Assembly (NCBI GenBank): GCA_016858145.1 | Contig: JAEHOE010000206.1 | Span: 80,176 to 144,175 of the forward strand | DNA: 64,000 nucleotides | Direction of reading: 5' to 3' | Origin: Edaphochlamys debaryana | Taxonomy: Eukaryota; Chlorophyta; Chlorophyceae; Chlamydomonadales | Shown here: positions 51,424-61,238 of the stretch, piece after piece | Numbering within the stretch: the first letter of the stretch is position 1 | How the letters are laid out: the number at the start of each line of letters is the position of its first letter | Position numbers and translations under genes: made by a program | Notes under the pieces: model-generated | Told to the model about the DNA's origin: nothing | The model's input: only the letters and a program-made list of their open reading frames with translations | The model's database searches: none

Positions 51424-54400
51424 CTCGATACCAGTGGGAACAGAGCCACACCGCCCCGGGGTACCCACACCAAAACGCCCGGGGACCCCGCCCCGCCTCT
51501 TCCCCCCTCTCCCGCTTGCCTTCGCTCTTCCTCACCCTCAGTGGAATGGTTTCCTTGGCGTAGAGCGCCAAGCAAGAGCACGCGGGGCCCAAAGGCACGC
51601 AGGCCTGCATGCCCAAAGCTCCAGCGGCCTTGAGGGGTCAAGATGCGGGTGGAGCTGGTACGGGGAGGTGGTGTTCCCCTCCACAGGTAACCCCTACAGC
51701 CTCCACCTTTGTGCGCCTGGGCTCCTGCGGCTGCTCTTCTCGGCAAGAGGGCATCTCGCTCGCTTTACTGCGTGGTGCGGGTAGATGTCCTGGGGCCTCC
51801 ACCGCACGGCCGTCGGGCTGTTCATGGCTTAAGGCCCTCCCTTCGGTCGGGACCAACCCGTAGCCATGGCAAGAGTTGTTTCAGCGAGGAAGCGGTGAGG
51901 CGGGGAGGCGGTCTGGCGAGGCAGGAAGGCGGCGAGGCCAGAAGGGGCTCAGGCAGAAGGGTCTGAGGCGGGAAAGCGGCGAGGGGCTGAGGCGGAGAGC
52001 GTCCGAGGCAGCAAGGGTCAGCCCGTCCTCCTTCAGGTGTAAGTGAAGGAAAGCCGTCTTTGCGCGCGGCTTGCCTCCCACGCCCCCAAAAGCGCTCCCA
52101 AGAGGGCATGCGCAGCCCGTCCTCTTCAAGCCGCAAGTGGAGGCAAGCCGTGAATGCGCGCCGCTCGCCTCCGACGCCCCCAAAAGCACTCCCAAGAGGG
52201 CATGCGCAGCCCAGCCTCCTTCAGCCGCAAGTGGAGGCAAGCCGTGATTGCGCGCCGCTTGCCTCCCACGCCCCAGAAAGCGCTCCCAAGAGGGCATGCG
52301 CAGCCCGTCCTCCTCAAGCCGCAAGTGGAGGCAAGCCGTGATTGCGTGCCGCTCGCCTCCGACGCCCCAGAAAGCGCTCCCAAGAGGGCATGCGCTGCCC
52401 GTCCTCCTCAAGCCGCAAGTGGAGGCAAGCCGTGATTGCGTGCCGCTCGCCTCCGACGCCCCAGAAAGCGCTCCCAAGAGGGCATGCGCTGCCCAGCCTC
52501 CTTCCGCCACAAGTGGAGGAAGGCCGTGGCTGCACGCAGCGGCCTGCCTCCCGCGCCAACCAGAGCGAATTTGAGAGGGCGGGTGCAACCCCATCTCCTC
52601 ATGCCGCGTGTGCGGGGAGGAAGGCTGTGGCTACACGCGGCGGCTTGCCTCCCACATCCAAGAAGACGAACTTAAGAGGGCGGGTGCAGCCCCGCCTCCT
52701 CAAGCCGTATGGAGGGGAAGGCCGTTGCTACACGCGCCGGCTTGCCTCCCACGCCCAAGAAGGCGAACTCGAGAGGGCGGGTGCAGCCCCGCCTCCTCAA
52801 GCCGTGGGGAGGGGAAGGCCGTTGCTACACGCGGCGGCTTGCCTCCCACGCCCAAGAAGGCGAACTCGAGAGGGCGGGTGCAGCCCCGCCTCCTCAAGCC
52901 GTGGGGAAGGAAGGGCCGTTGCTACACGCGCCGGCTTGCCTCCCACGCCCAAGAAGGCGAACTCGAGAGGGCGGGTGCAGCCCCGCCTCCTCAGGCCGTG
53001 GGGAGAGGTAGGCCGTGGCAACCCGGCCTTCTGCAGCAACAAGGGGGTAGATGCAGACCCGGCCTCCTTCAGCCGCAAGTGGAGGAAGGCCGTGTTTGCG
53101 CGCCGCTTGCCTCCCACGCCCCAGCCAGGAAGGGCACGCAAGCGGGCAGATGCAGAGCCGGCCTCCTCCAGCCGCAAGTGGAGGAAGGCCGTGATTGCGC
53201 GCCGCTTTCCTCCCACGCCCCAAAACGTGCAGCCAAGGAACCGAACTCAGGAGGGCTGGTGCAGCCCGGCCTCCTCAAGCCGTGTCGGATGAAAGGCCGT
53301 GCCTACACGCAGCGGCTTGCCTCCCATGCGCAAGGACACGCTAGGAAGCGAATCCGACAGGGTGGGTGCAGTCCGGCCTCCTTAAGCCGTGGGGGGAGGA
53401 GACCGAGGCTACACGCAGCGGCTTGCCTCCCACGCGTAAGGAGCCGAGCTCGAGAGGGCAGGTGCAACCCACGCTCCTCAAGCCGTAAGGGAAGGAAGGC
53501 CGTGGCTACACGCAGCGGCTTGCCTCCCATGCGATAGGAAGCAAACCCGAGAGGGCGGGTGCAGCCCGGCCTCCTCAAGCCGTGTGGGAAGGAAGGCCGT
53601 GGCTACATGGAGCCGCTTGCTTCCAACACGCAAGGAACCGAACTCGAGAGGGCATGCGCAGCCCGGCCTTCTCCAGCCGCAAGTGGAGGAAAGCCGTGTG
53701 TGCACGCAAGGCTTGCCTCCCACGCCCCCGAAAACGCACCCAAGAAAGCAGCTGCAGACCGCAAGAAGATATAAGCCGTGATTGCGTGCCGCGGCTTGCC
53801 CCCCAGAAAGGGTTCCCAAGGGGGCACGTGCAGCCCGGACTCCCCAAGCCGTGTGGGGAGGAAGGCCGTGGCTCTACACAGCGGCTTGCCTCCCATGCGC
53901 AAGGAAGTGAGCACGAGAGGACGGATGCAGCCCGGCCTTCTCAAGCCGTGGGGGGTGTAGAAGATAACAACGAAGCGAAGCGCTTGGTGGGGGGTGGTGT
54001 GAGGCCGGTCGGCTTGAGTCGTTCACGATGTCCGGATATGGGCACACCACATCGGCCTTAACCGTCAACCACGGAAGCCGCAGAGTGTGACGGATGCAGC
54101 CCGGCCTTCTCAAGCCGTGTGGGGTGGTGTGAGGCTAGTCGGCTTGAGTCTTTCACGATGTCCGGACATGGGCACACCACATCGGCCTGAACCGTCAACC
54201 AGGGAAGCCGCAGAGGGTTAACGCGAAGACTTGAAGTCGCGAATGGTCGCTGACGACGCGACGTGTTGAAGCGGGCGTGTGGTGCTCGGGGAGGCCGCGG
54301 AAATTGAAGATGTGGTCGCGTGATCGAACCGCGAACTAAGGATATGTTTTCGCGAAACTCAAGCCGAAAGCACTAAACGTCCGAGATGTCGAAAGGCGAG

Positions 54401-54948
54401 CGTTCGAGCGCCCGCGTAACCGTGCCAACTCACAATCTCTGTCCACAAGAAACGGACAAAAAACGCCCAGGTGTCAAGCCGCTGAGAGCCCTCCGCTTCC
54501 GCTTCGTTTCGCTGCGCTCCACTCCGCGGAGCTACGGGGATGCTGCGGGCGGGCTGTTCATGCTGTCTGGGCGTGCGTGCCTAGCTCTCCCTGCCGCCTC
54601 CGCACTGCATAGCTGGCCTCTTGGCTACGGGGGGTAGCGAGAGAGCTTCCAGTGGTGCTAGTGTTGTGGCTGGCTTACTTCCAATTGCTGCTGCTGCTTC
54701 CTTCGTGGAGGGGCAGCCCCTAGCTACCCTGGCGCAGCAGCACTCTATCCGAACCAAGGATCCCAGTGCTGCTGCGCCAGGGTGGTGGAGGCGTGTGGAG
54801 GGCTTTCTCCAGTTGGCGATGCCGGTACGTGTGCAGAAGGGTGTGCTGCACTGGCGGGAGTAGGGTGCTATGCCCCCCAGTGCCGCGCGCATGTGTGGCC
54901 ACCTCCCGCCCAGAGGGCTGTGTTCCTTGCCTGCCGCCCCTGCAAAAC

Positions 54949-55020
54949 AGGTCCTGCTGAGATTTGAACTCAGGTTACCAGATTCAGAGTCTGATGTCCT
55001 AACCACTAGACCACAGGACC
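54949..55020 (-). tRNA. tRNA-Gln(CTG) (U5)
   Basis: Identical to the U1 copy; T4 at 54944-54947. Confidence 0.96.
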
Positions 55021-55058
55021 GCGTGCCCCCCCAGAGGGGATCAAGAGGACTCTCCCAC

Positions 55059-55131
55059 TCTAGTCGGAGGGCATTGATCCCCCTACCTGCCGCATGCTAA
55101 GCGGCCGCTCTACCATTTGAGCTACGACCCC
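55059..55131 (-). pseudogene. tRNA-Ala(AGC) with broken acceptor stem (U5)
   Basis: The 3' acceptor strand reads CGACTAG instead of CGACTCC, so pairs 1-72 and 2-71 with GGGGTCG are lost. The rest of the gene is intact. A tRNA without its first two pairs is unlikely to be processed or charged well, so this copy is probably non-functional. Confidence 0.7.
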
Positions 55132-55140
55132 AACAGTAGC

Positions 55141-55313
55141 TGCACTAGCCGAGAATCGAACTCGGGTCTGGTCCGACCTGCGAGCTGCTGGAACGGATGG
55201 ACCGGCGGAGGAGGGGGGTGGGGGGGATCCCACCACCCACACACCTCCATTGCCAGGCCCATCCCAGCAGCGTAAGCTGGCAAGGACCTATGCTACCACT
55301 ATACCACTAGTGC
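55141..55313 (-). tRNA. tRNA-Gly(GCC) with intron (U5)
   Basis: Identical to the U1 copy. Confidence 0.92.
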
Positions 55314-55317
55314 GAAG

Positions 55318-55390
55318 CGCCCAATGAGGGGCTCGAACCCTCGACCACAAGATTAAGAGTCTTGCGCTCTACCGACTGAGCTAACCGGGC
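55318..55390 (-). tRNA. tRNA-Lys(CTT) (U5)
   Basis: Identical to the U1 copy. Confidence 0.96.
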
Positions 55391-55948
55391 GGGTTACGGT
55401 GCCATCGAGAACGGAATCCCCTCCGGCCCACACCAAAAACACGCGTGTTTCAAAACGCGCGCGAGCAAAGCTAACAACGCGAATCGCCTGCGCATTTGAT
55501 AGCGTTCTTTCTGTGCTCCAAGAGCGAGCATACCTTGGTTGGCGAACAAAAATGGACATCCTCGACAGCAATTGACACCGCGACAGGCATGCGCGAAACT
55601 GTTCGATAGAGGTCCTATTATCTGCAAACAATAGTAAGCATTGTTAGGACGCGGCGTATAGGCTGTAAGGTGTTGCTTGGTCAAGCGGGTGTGGTCGCCT
55701 AAGCCGAAATGTACCCCTGCCTCTCCAGCTCCCTCGCCGCGCGTGCAGGTTTCCTGGCGAAACTGCAGGCAGACCTGGCGTTCAAGCATGAGAGCACGCA
55801 CAAGATGTTATTTGCACCCGTTCGACAGGGCAGAGAACAGGCAGGCCCTCAAGGGCAGGACCCGTCCGTGCAGGTGGGGATGGGGCCAGCTGCGCGACTC
55901 CTGCGCTGTCACTTGCGCAGTGCCTCTGCCTGCCCCCCGTACTCAAAA

Positions 55949-56042
55949 CGCCGTCACGGGGAATCGAACCCCGGCCTCCCGCGGTCTGAGACCGTGTGAA
56001 TCCGATGACAGGCGGGGATACTAACCACTATACGATGACGAC
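55949..56042 (-). tRNA. tRNA-Asp(GTC) with 22-nt intron (U5)
   Basis: Identical to the U1 copy; T4 at 55945-55948. Confidence 0.95.
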
Positions 56043-56124
56043 CCCTTGGACTCAGAAGTGACTGAGCTGTCTGATGTGTACCCGGAGGTATCTGCACGAG
56101 CCCAGGATTGTTCTGGGCGCGGCC

Positions 56125-56197
56125 TTTCGCTACCGGGACTCGAACCCGGGTCTCAGGAGTGAGAATCCTGTATCCTGACCGCCTAGACTATAGCGAA
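56125..56197 (-). tRNA. tRNA-Glu(CTC) (U5)
   Basis: Normal T-loop TTCGAGT, identical to U1 and U2, although its flank shares GGATTGTTC with U4. Confidence 0.96.
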
Positions 56198-59100
56198 CTC
56201 GATACCAGTGGGAACAGAGCCACACCGCCCCGGGGTACCCACACCAAAACGCCCGGGGACCCCGCCCCGCCTCTTCCCCCCTCTCCCGCTTGCCTTCGCT
56301 CTTCCTCACCCTCAGTGGAATGGTTTCCTTGGCGTAGAGCGCCAAGCAAGAGCACGCGGGGCCCAAAGGCACGCAGGCCTGCATGCCCAAAGCTCCAGCG
56401 GCCTTGAGGGGTCAAGATGCGGGTGGAGCTGGTACGGGGAGGTGGTGTTCCCCTCCACAGGTAACCCCTACAGCCTCCACCTTTGTGCGCCTGGGCTCCT
56501 GCGGCTGCTCTTCTCGGCAAGAGGGCATCTCGCTCGCTTTACTGCGTGGTGCGGGTAGATGTCCTGGGGCCTCCACCGCACGGCCGTCGGGCTGTTCATG
56601 GCTTAAGGCCCTCCCTTCGGTCGGGACCAACCCGTAGCCATGGCAAGAGTTGTTTCAGCGAGGAAGCGGTGAGGCGGGGAGGCGGTCTGGCGAGGCAGGA
56701 AGGCGGCGAGGCCAGAAGGGGCTCAGGCAGAAGGGTCTGAGGCGGGAAAGCGGCGAGGGGCTGAGGCGGAGAGCGTCCGAGGCAGCAAGGGTCAGCCCGT
56801 CCTCCTTCAGGTGTAAGTGAAGGAAAGCCGTCTTTGCGCGCGGCTTGCCTCCCACGCCCCCAAAAGCGCTCCCAAGAGGGCATGCGCAGCCCGTCCTCTT
56901 CAAGCCGCAAGTGGAGGCAAGCCGTGAATGCGCGCCGCTCGCCTCCGACGCCCCCAAAAGCACTCCCAAGAGGGCATGCGCAGCCCAGCCTCCTTCAGCC
57001 GCAAGTGGAGGCAAGCCGTGATTGCGCGCCGCTTGCCTCCCACGCCCCAGAAAGCGCTCCCAAGAGGGCATGCGCAGCCCGTCCTCCTCAAGCCGCAAGT
57101 GGAGGCAAGCCGTGATTGCGTGCCGCTCGCCTCCGACGCCCCAGAAAGCGCTCCCAAGAGGGCATGCGCTGCCCGTCCTCCTCAAGCCGCAAGTGGAGGC
57201 AAGCCGTGATTGCGTGCCGCTCGCCTCCGACGCCCCAGAAAGCGCTCCCAAGAGGGCATGCGCTGCCCAGCCTCCTTCCGCCACAAGTGGAGGAAGGCCG
57301 TGGCTGCACGCAGCGGCCTGCCTCCCGCGCCAACCAGAGCGAATTTGAGAGGGCGGGTGCAACCCCATCTCCTCATGCCGCGTGTGCGGGGAGGAAGGCT
57401 GTGGCTACACGCGGCGGCTTGCCTCCCACATCCAAGAAGACGAACTTAAGAGGGCGGGTGCAGCCCCGCCTCCTCAAGCCGTATGGAGGGGAAGGCCGTT
57501 GCTACACGCGCCGGCTTGCCTCCCACGCCCAAGAAGGCGAACTCGAGAGGGCGGGTGCAGCCCCGCCTCCTCAAGCCGTGGGGAGGGGAAGGCCGTTGCT
57601 ACACGCGGCGGCTTGCCTCCCACGCCCAAGAAGGCGAACTCGAGAGGGCGGGTGCAGCCCCGCCTCCTCAAGCCGTGGGGAAGGAAGGGCCGTTGCTACA
57701 CGCGCCGGCTTGCCTCCCACGCCCAAGAAGGCGAACTCGAGAGGGCGGGTGCAGCCCCGCCTCCTCAGGCCGTGGGGAGAGGTAGGCCGTGGCAACCCGG
57801 CCTTCTGCAGCAACAAGGGGGTAGATGCAGACCCGGCCTCCTTCAGCCGCAAGTGGAGGAAGGCCGTGTTTGCGCGCCGCTTGCTTCCCACGCCCCAGCC
57901 AGGAAGGGCACGCAAGCGGGCAGATGCAGAGCCGGCCTCCTCCAGCCGCAAGTGGAGGAAGGCCGTGATTGCGCGCCGCTTTCCTCCCACGCCCCAAAAC
58001 GTGCAGCCAAGGAACCGAACTCAGGAGGGCTGGTGCAGCCCGGCCTCCTCAAGCCGTGTCGGATGAAAGGCCGTGCCTACACGCAGCGGCTTGCCTCCCA
58101 TGCGCAAGGACACGCTAGGAAGCGAATCCGACAGGGTGGGTGCAGTCCGGCCTCCTTAAGCCGTGGGGGGAGGAGACCGAGGCTACACGCAGCGGCTTGC
58201 CTCCCACGCGTAAGGAGCCGAGCTCGAGAGGGCAGGTGCAACCCACGCTCCTCAAGCCGTAAGGGAAGGAAGGCCGTGGCTACACGCAGCGGCTTGCCTC
58301 CCATGCGATAGGAAGCAAACCCGAGAGGGCGGGTGCAGCCCGGCCTCCTCAAGCCGTGTGGGAAGGAAGGCCGTGGCTACATGGAGCCGCTTGCTTCCAA
58401 CACGCAAGGAACCGAACTCGAGAGGGCATGCGCAGCCCGGCCTTCTCCAGCCGCAAGTGGAGGAAAGCCGTGTGTGCACGCAAGGCTTGCCTCCCACGCC
58501 CCCGAAAACGCACCCAAGAAAGCAGCTGCAGACCGCAAGAAGATATAAGCCGTGATTGCGTGCCGCGGCTTGCCCCCCAGAAAGGGTTCCCAAGGGGGCA
58601 CGTGCAGCCCGGACTCCCCAAGCCGTGTGGGGAGGAAGGCCGTGGCTCTACACAGCGGCTTGCCTCCCATGCGCAAGGAAGTGAGCACGAGAGGACGGAT
58701 GCAGCCCGGCCTTCTCAAGCCGTGGGGGGTGTAGAAGATAACAACGAAGCGAAGCGCTTGGTGGGGGGTGGTGTGAGGCCGGTCGGCTTGAGTCGTTCAC
58801 GATGTCCGGATATGGGCACACCACATCGGCCTTAACCGTCAACCACGGAAGCCGCAGAGTGTGACGGATGCAGCCCGGCCTTCTCAAGCCGTGTGGGGTG
58901 GTGTGAGGCTAGTCGGCTTGAGTCTTTCACGATGTCCGGACATGGGCACACCACATCGGCCTGAACCGTCAACCAGGGAAGCCGCAGAGGGTTAACGCGA
59001 AGACTTGAAGTCGCGAATGGTCGCTGACGACGCGACGTGTTGAAGCGGGCGTGTGGTGCTCGGGGAGGCCGCGGAAATTGAAGATGTGGTCGCGTGATCG

Positions 59101-59721
59101 AACCGCGAACTAAGGATATGTTTTCGCGAAACTCAAGCCGAAAGCACTAAACGTCCGAGATGTCGAAAGGCGAGCGTTCGAGCGCCCGCGTAACCGTGCC
59201 AACTCACAATCTCTGTCCACAAGAAACGGACAAAAACGCCCAGGTGTCAAGCCGCTGAGAGCCCTCCGCTTCCGCTTCGTTTCGCTGCGCTCCACTCCGC
59301 GGAGCTACGGGGATGCTGCGGGCGGGCTGTTCATGCTGTCTGGGCGTACGTGCCTAGCTCTCCCTGCCGCCTCCGCACTGCATAGCTGGCCTCTTGGCTA
59401 CGGGGGGTAGCGAGAGAGCTTCCAGTGGTGCTAGTGTTGTGGCTGGCTTACTTCCAATTGCTGCTGCTGCTTCCTTCGTGGAGGGGCAGCCCCTAGCTAC
59501 CCTGGCGCAGCAGCACTCTATCCGAACCAAGGATCCCAGTGCTGCTGCGCCAGGGTGGTGGAGGCGTGTGGAGGGCTTTCTCCAGTTGGCGATGCCGGTA
59601 CGTGTGCAGAAGGGTGTGCTGCACTGGCGGGAGTAGGGTGCTATGCCCCCCAGTGCCGCGCGCATGTGTGGCCACCTCCCGCCCAGAGGGCTGTGTTTCT
59701 TGCCTGCCGCCCCTGCAAAAC

Positions 59722-59793
59722 AGGTCCTGCTGAGATTTGAACTCAGGTTACCAGATTCAGAGTCTGATGTCCTAACCACTAGACCACAGGACC
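59722..59793 (-). tRNA. tRNA-Gln(CTG) (U6)
   Basis: Identical to the U1 copy; T4 at 59717-59720. A 28-bp duplication (GCCCCCCCAGAGGGGAGCAA-type) lengthens the gap to tRNA-Ala. Confidence 0.96.
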
Positions 59794-59863
59794 GCGTGCC
59801 CCCCCAGAGGGGAGCAAGATGCCCCCCCAGAGGGGAGCAAGAGGACTCTCCCACTCGAGAGCC

Positions 59864-59936
59864 TGGAGTCGGAGGGCATTGATCCCCCTACCTGCCGCAT
59901 GCTAAGCGGCCGCTCTACCATTTGAGCTACGACCCC
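59864..59936 (-). tRNA. tRNA-Ala(AGC) (U6)
   Basis: Identical to the U1 copy. Confidence 0.9.
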
Positions 59937-59945
59937 AACAGTAGC

Positions 59946-60118
59946 TGCACTAGCCGAGAATCGAACTCGGGTCTGGTCCGACCTGCGAGCTGCTGGAACG
60001 GATGGACCGGCGGAGGAGGGGGGTGGGGGGGATCCCACCACCCACACACCTCCATTGCCAGGCCCATCCCAGCAGCGTAAGCTGGCAAGGACCTATGCTA
60101 CCACTATACCACTAGTGC
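59946..60118 (-). tRNA. tRNA-Gly(GCC) with intron (U6)
   Basis: Identical to the U1 copy. Confidence 0.92.
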
Positions 60119-60122
60119 GAAG

Positions 60123-60195
60123 CGCCCAATGAGGGGCTCGAACCCTCGACCACAAGATTAAGAGTCTTGCGCTCTACCGACTGAGCTAACCGGGC
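60123..60195 (-). tRNA. tRNA-Lys(CTT) (U6)
   Basis: Identical to the U1 copy; the upstream palindrome AAACACGCGTGTTT is kept, and the array breaks about 150 bp upstream. Confidence 0.96.
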
Positions 60196-60342
60196 GGGTT
60201 ATGGTGCCATCGAGAACGGAATCCCCTGCGGCCCACACCAAAAACACGCGTGTTTCAAAACGCGCGCGAGCAAAGCTAACAACGCGAATCGCCTGCGCAT
60301 TCAAGAGCGCGAGCAAAGCTAACAACGCGAATCGCCTGCGCA

Positions 60343-60362
60343 TTCAATTCCCGCAACTCCCC
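60343..60362 (+). pseudogene. 3' fragment of tRNA-Pro at the array edge
   Basis: TTCAATTCCCGCAACTCCCC equals the last 20 nt of tRNA-Pro at 5130-5201, followed by its CGTTTTGC terminator region. The 5' part is replaced by array sequence. Confidence 0.85.
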
Positions 60363-61029
60363 CGTTTTGCTCCGGGGAGCAGCTCTCCTGGGCTGGCAAA
60401 CCGCCCCTGGGTACAGCGTTAGGGATACGTGGGACACCAGGAGGAGGGGGGCAGGCTGAGCAACCCCAACCTGTGTGCACTGACACAAACATTCAGAACT
60501 TCAAGAGCCTGAGCTCGAAAGTGCCACTAGGTAGACACACACAAGAGAGGGCAGCCGGTATGCAACTTGATGCTGCACTGCATGCTGCGCATGCTGTGCA
60601 TGCAGTGCGTGAACATGTCCTGGCAACCACACCCCATGCACAACACGAGGTGCTTGTGCCAGCAGATGGGCTGTCAGTAGTCAGCATCCACTCTTCCCCC
60701 TACAAGCTCCCTCTGATCTCTGGAGGACTGCTTTCTGGTGTCCTCCGTGCAACTGCTTTGCTTGCGGCCCAGGCCGGTCGAGTCAGCGCAGTGCGTGCAC
60801 TGGTCTGAATCTGGTCACATTCTACGCTCCTGGCTCGCAGCACGTTGGCACTGCTCCTGGCTCTGAAGGCCGCCAGCGACCCGATCAGCATGTAGACGGC
60901 ATGATGAAGGACCCAAGGCCAGAGCAGTCCATGGCTGCGCTGGGTGCGCGCGCTGATACAAGACGGGAGGTCATGAGGATGTCTGGTAGCCGCCCGGCAG
61001 GTGAATTTCGCGCAGACCGCCGAGACCGG
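60363..61029. repeat. Spacer of the three-tRNA segment, right edge of the island
   Basis: Nearly identical to 5202-5866, with small changes such as TCCTCCGTGCAA added near 60740. Identity ends at GCCGAGACC, after which the sequence is unique. No gene. Confidence 0.85.
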
Positions 61030-61238
61030 GTGCCAAGCACCTGGCGGGTACGTGCCCAAACCGTCGCACTGGGCAGGGACAACTTCTCTTGTGCCATAAA
61101 CATATTAGACGTCGTAGCTACTCATCTTTGGAGCGCACTACCTTTCAAGCCACAGTTTCATGACTGGGGCTTGCCCACACGGCATGCGCACTTTGTGTCA
61201 TTGTAATTTCGAGCTGACCATGAACTGCTGATAGCGAT
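61030..61238. promoter_or_regulatory. Upstream region of the exon-bearing gene
   Basis: About 210 bp of unique, less GC-rich sequence between the repeat edge and the first ATG of the gene below. It probably holds the promoter and 5' UTR; no clear TATA box. Confidence 0.35.

Larger units (their letters stand above)
47040..51822. repeat. Array unit U4
   Basis: Complete 4783-bp unit with all six tRNA genes. It carries the Glu T-loop change and, near 49503, GTGCACGGGG where others have GTGCTCGGGG. Confidence 0.9.
51823..56596. repeat. Array unit U5
   Basis: Complete unit of 4774 bp. A 10-bp loss (CGAGAGCCTG) just upstream of tRNA-Ala on the plus strand removes bases that pair in the Ala acceptor stem. 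Glu has the normal T-loop. Confidence 0.9.
26463..60342. repeat. Tandem array of the six-tRNA unit (seven units, U0-U6)
   Basis: Unit period about 4.77-4.78 kb, seen as a constant spacing of the landmark GGCTTAAGGCCCTCCC at 26468, 30362, 35135, 39355, 47043, 51826 and 56600. A unit holds a 46-bp imperfect palindrome, a G-rich tract, a 94-bp minisatellite, about 0.7 kb of spacer, an 18-bp inverted repeat, the Gln/Ala/Gly/Lys genes, a 560-bp spacer and the Asp/Glu genes, all on the minus strand. U1-U6 are close to identical and U0 is clearly diverged. Protein frames that recur in every unit are copies of the same chance frames. Confidence 0.93.
56597..60342. repeat. Array unit U6 (truncated)
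   Basis: Contains the minisatellite and Gln, Ala, Gly and Lys genes, then ends in the spacer upstream of Lys. Before the end a 55-bp piece (GCGAGCAAAGCTAACAACGC and following) is tandemly duplicated. The sequence then joins tRNA-Pro T-loop sequence at 60343. Asp and Glu are missing. Confidence 0.9.

Noticed and set aside
30417..58890. Repeated frames of 80-320 residues in every array unit on both strands
   Set aside because: They follow the 94-bp repeat and appear in all frames; their conservation is that of the DNA repeat itself.
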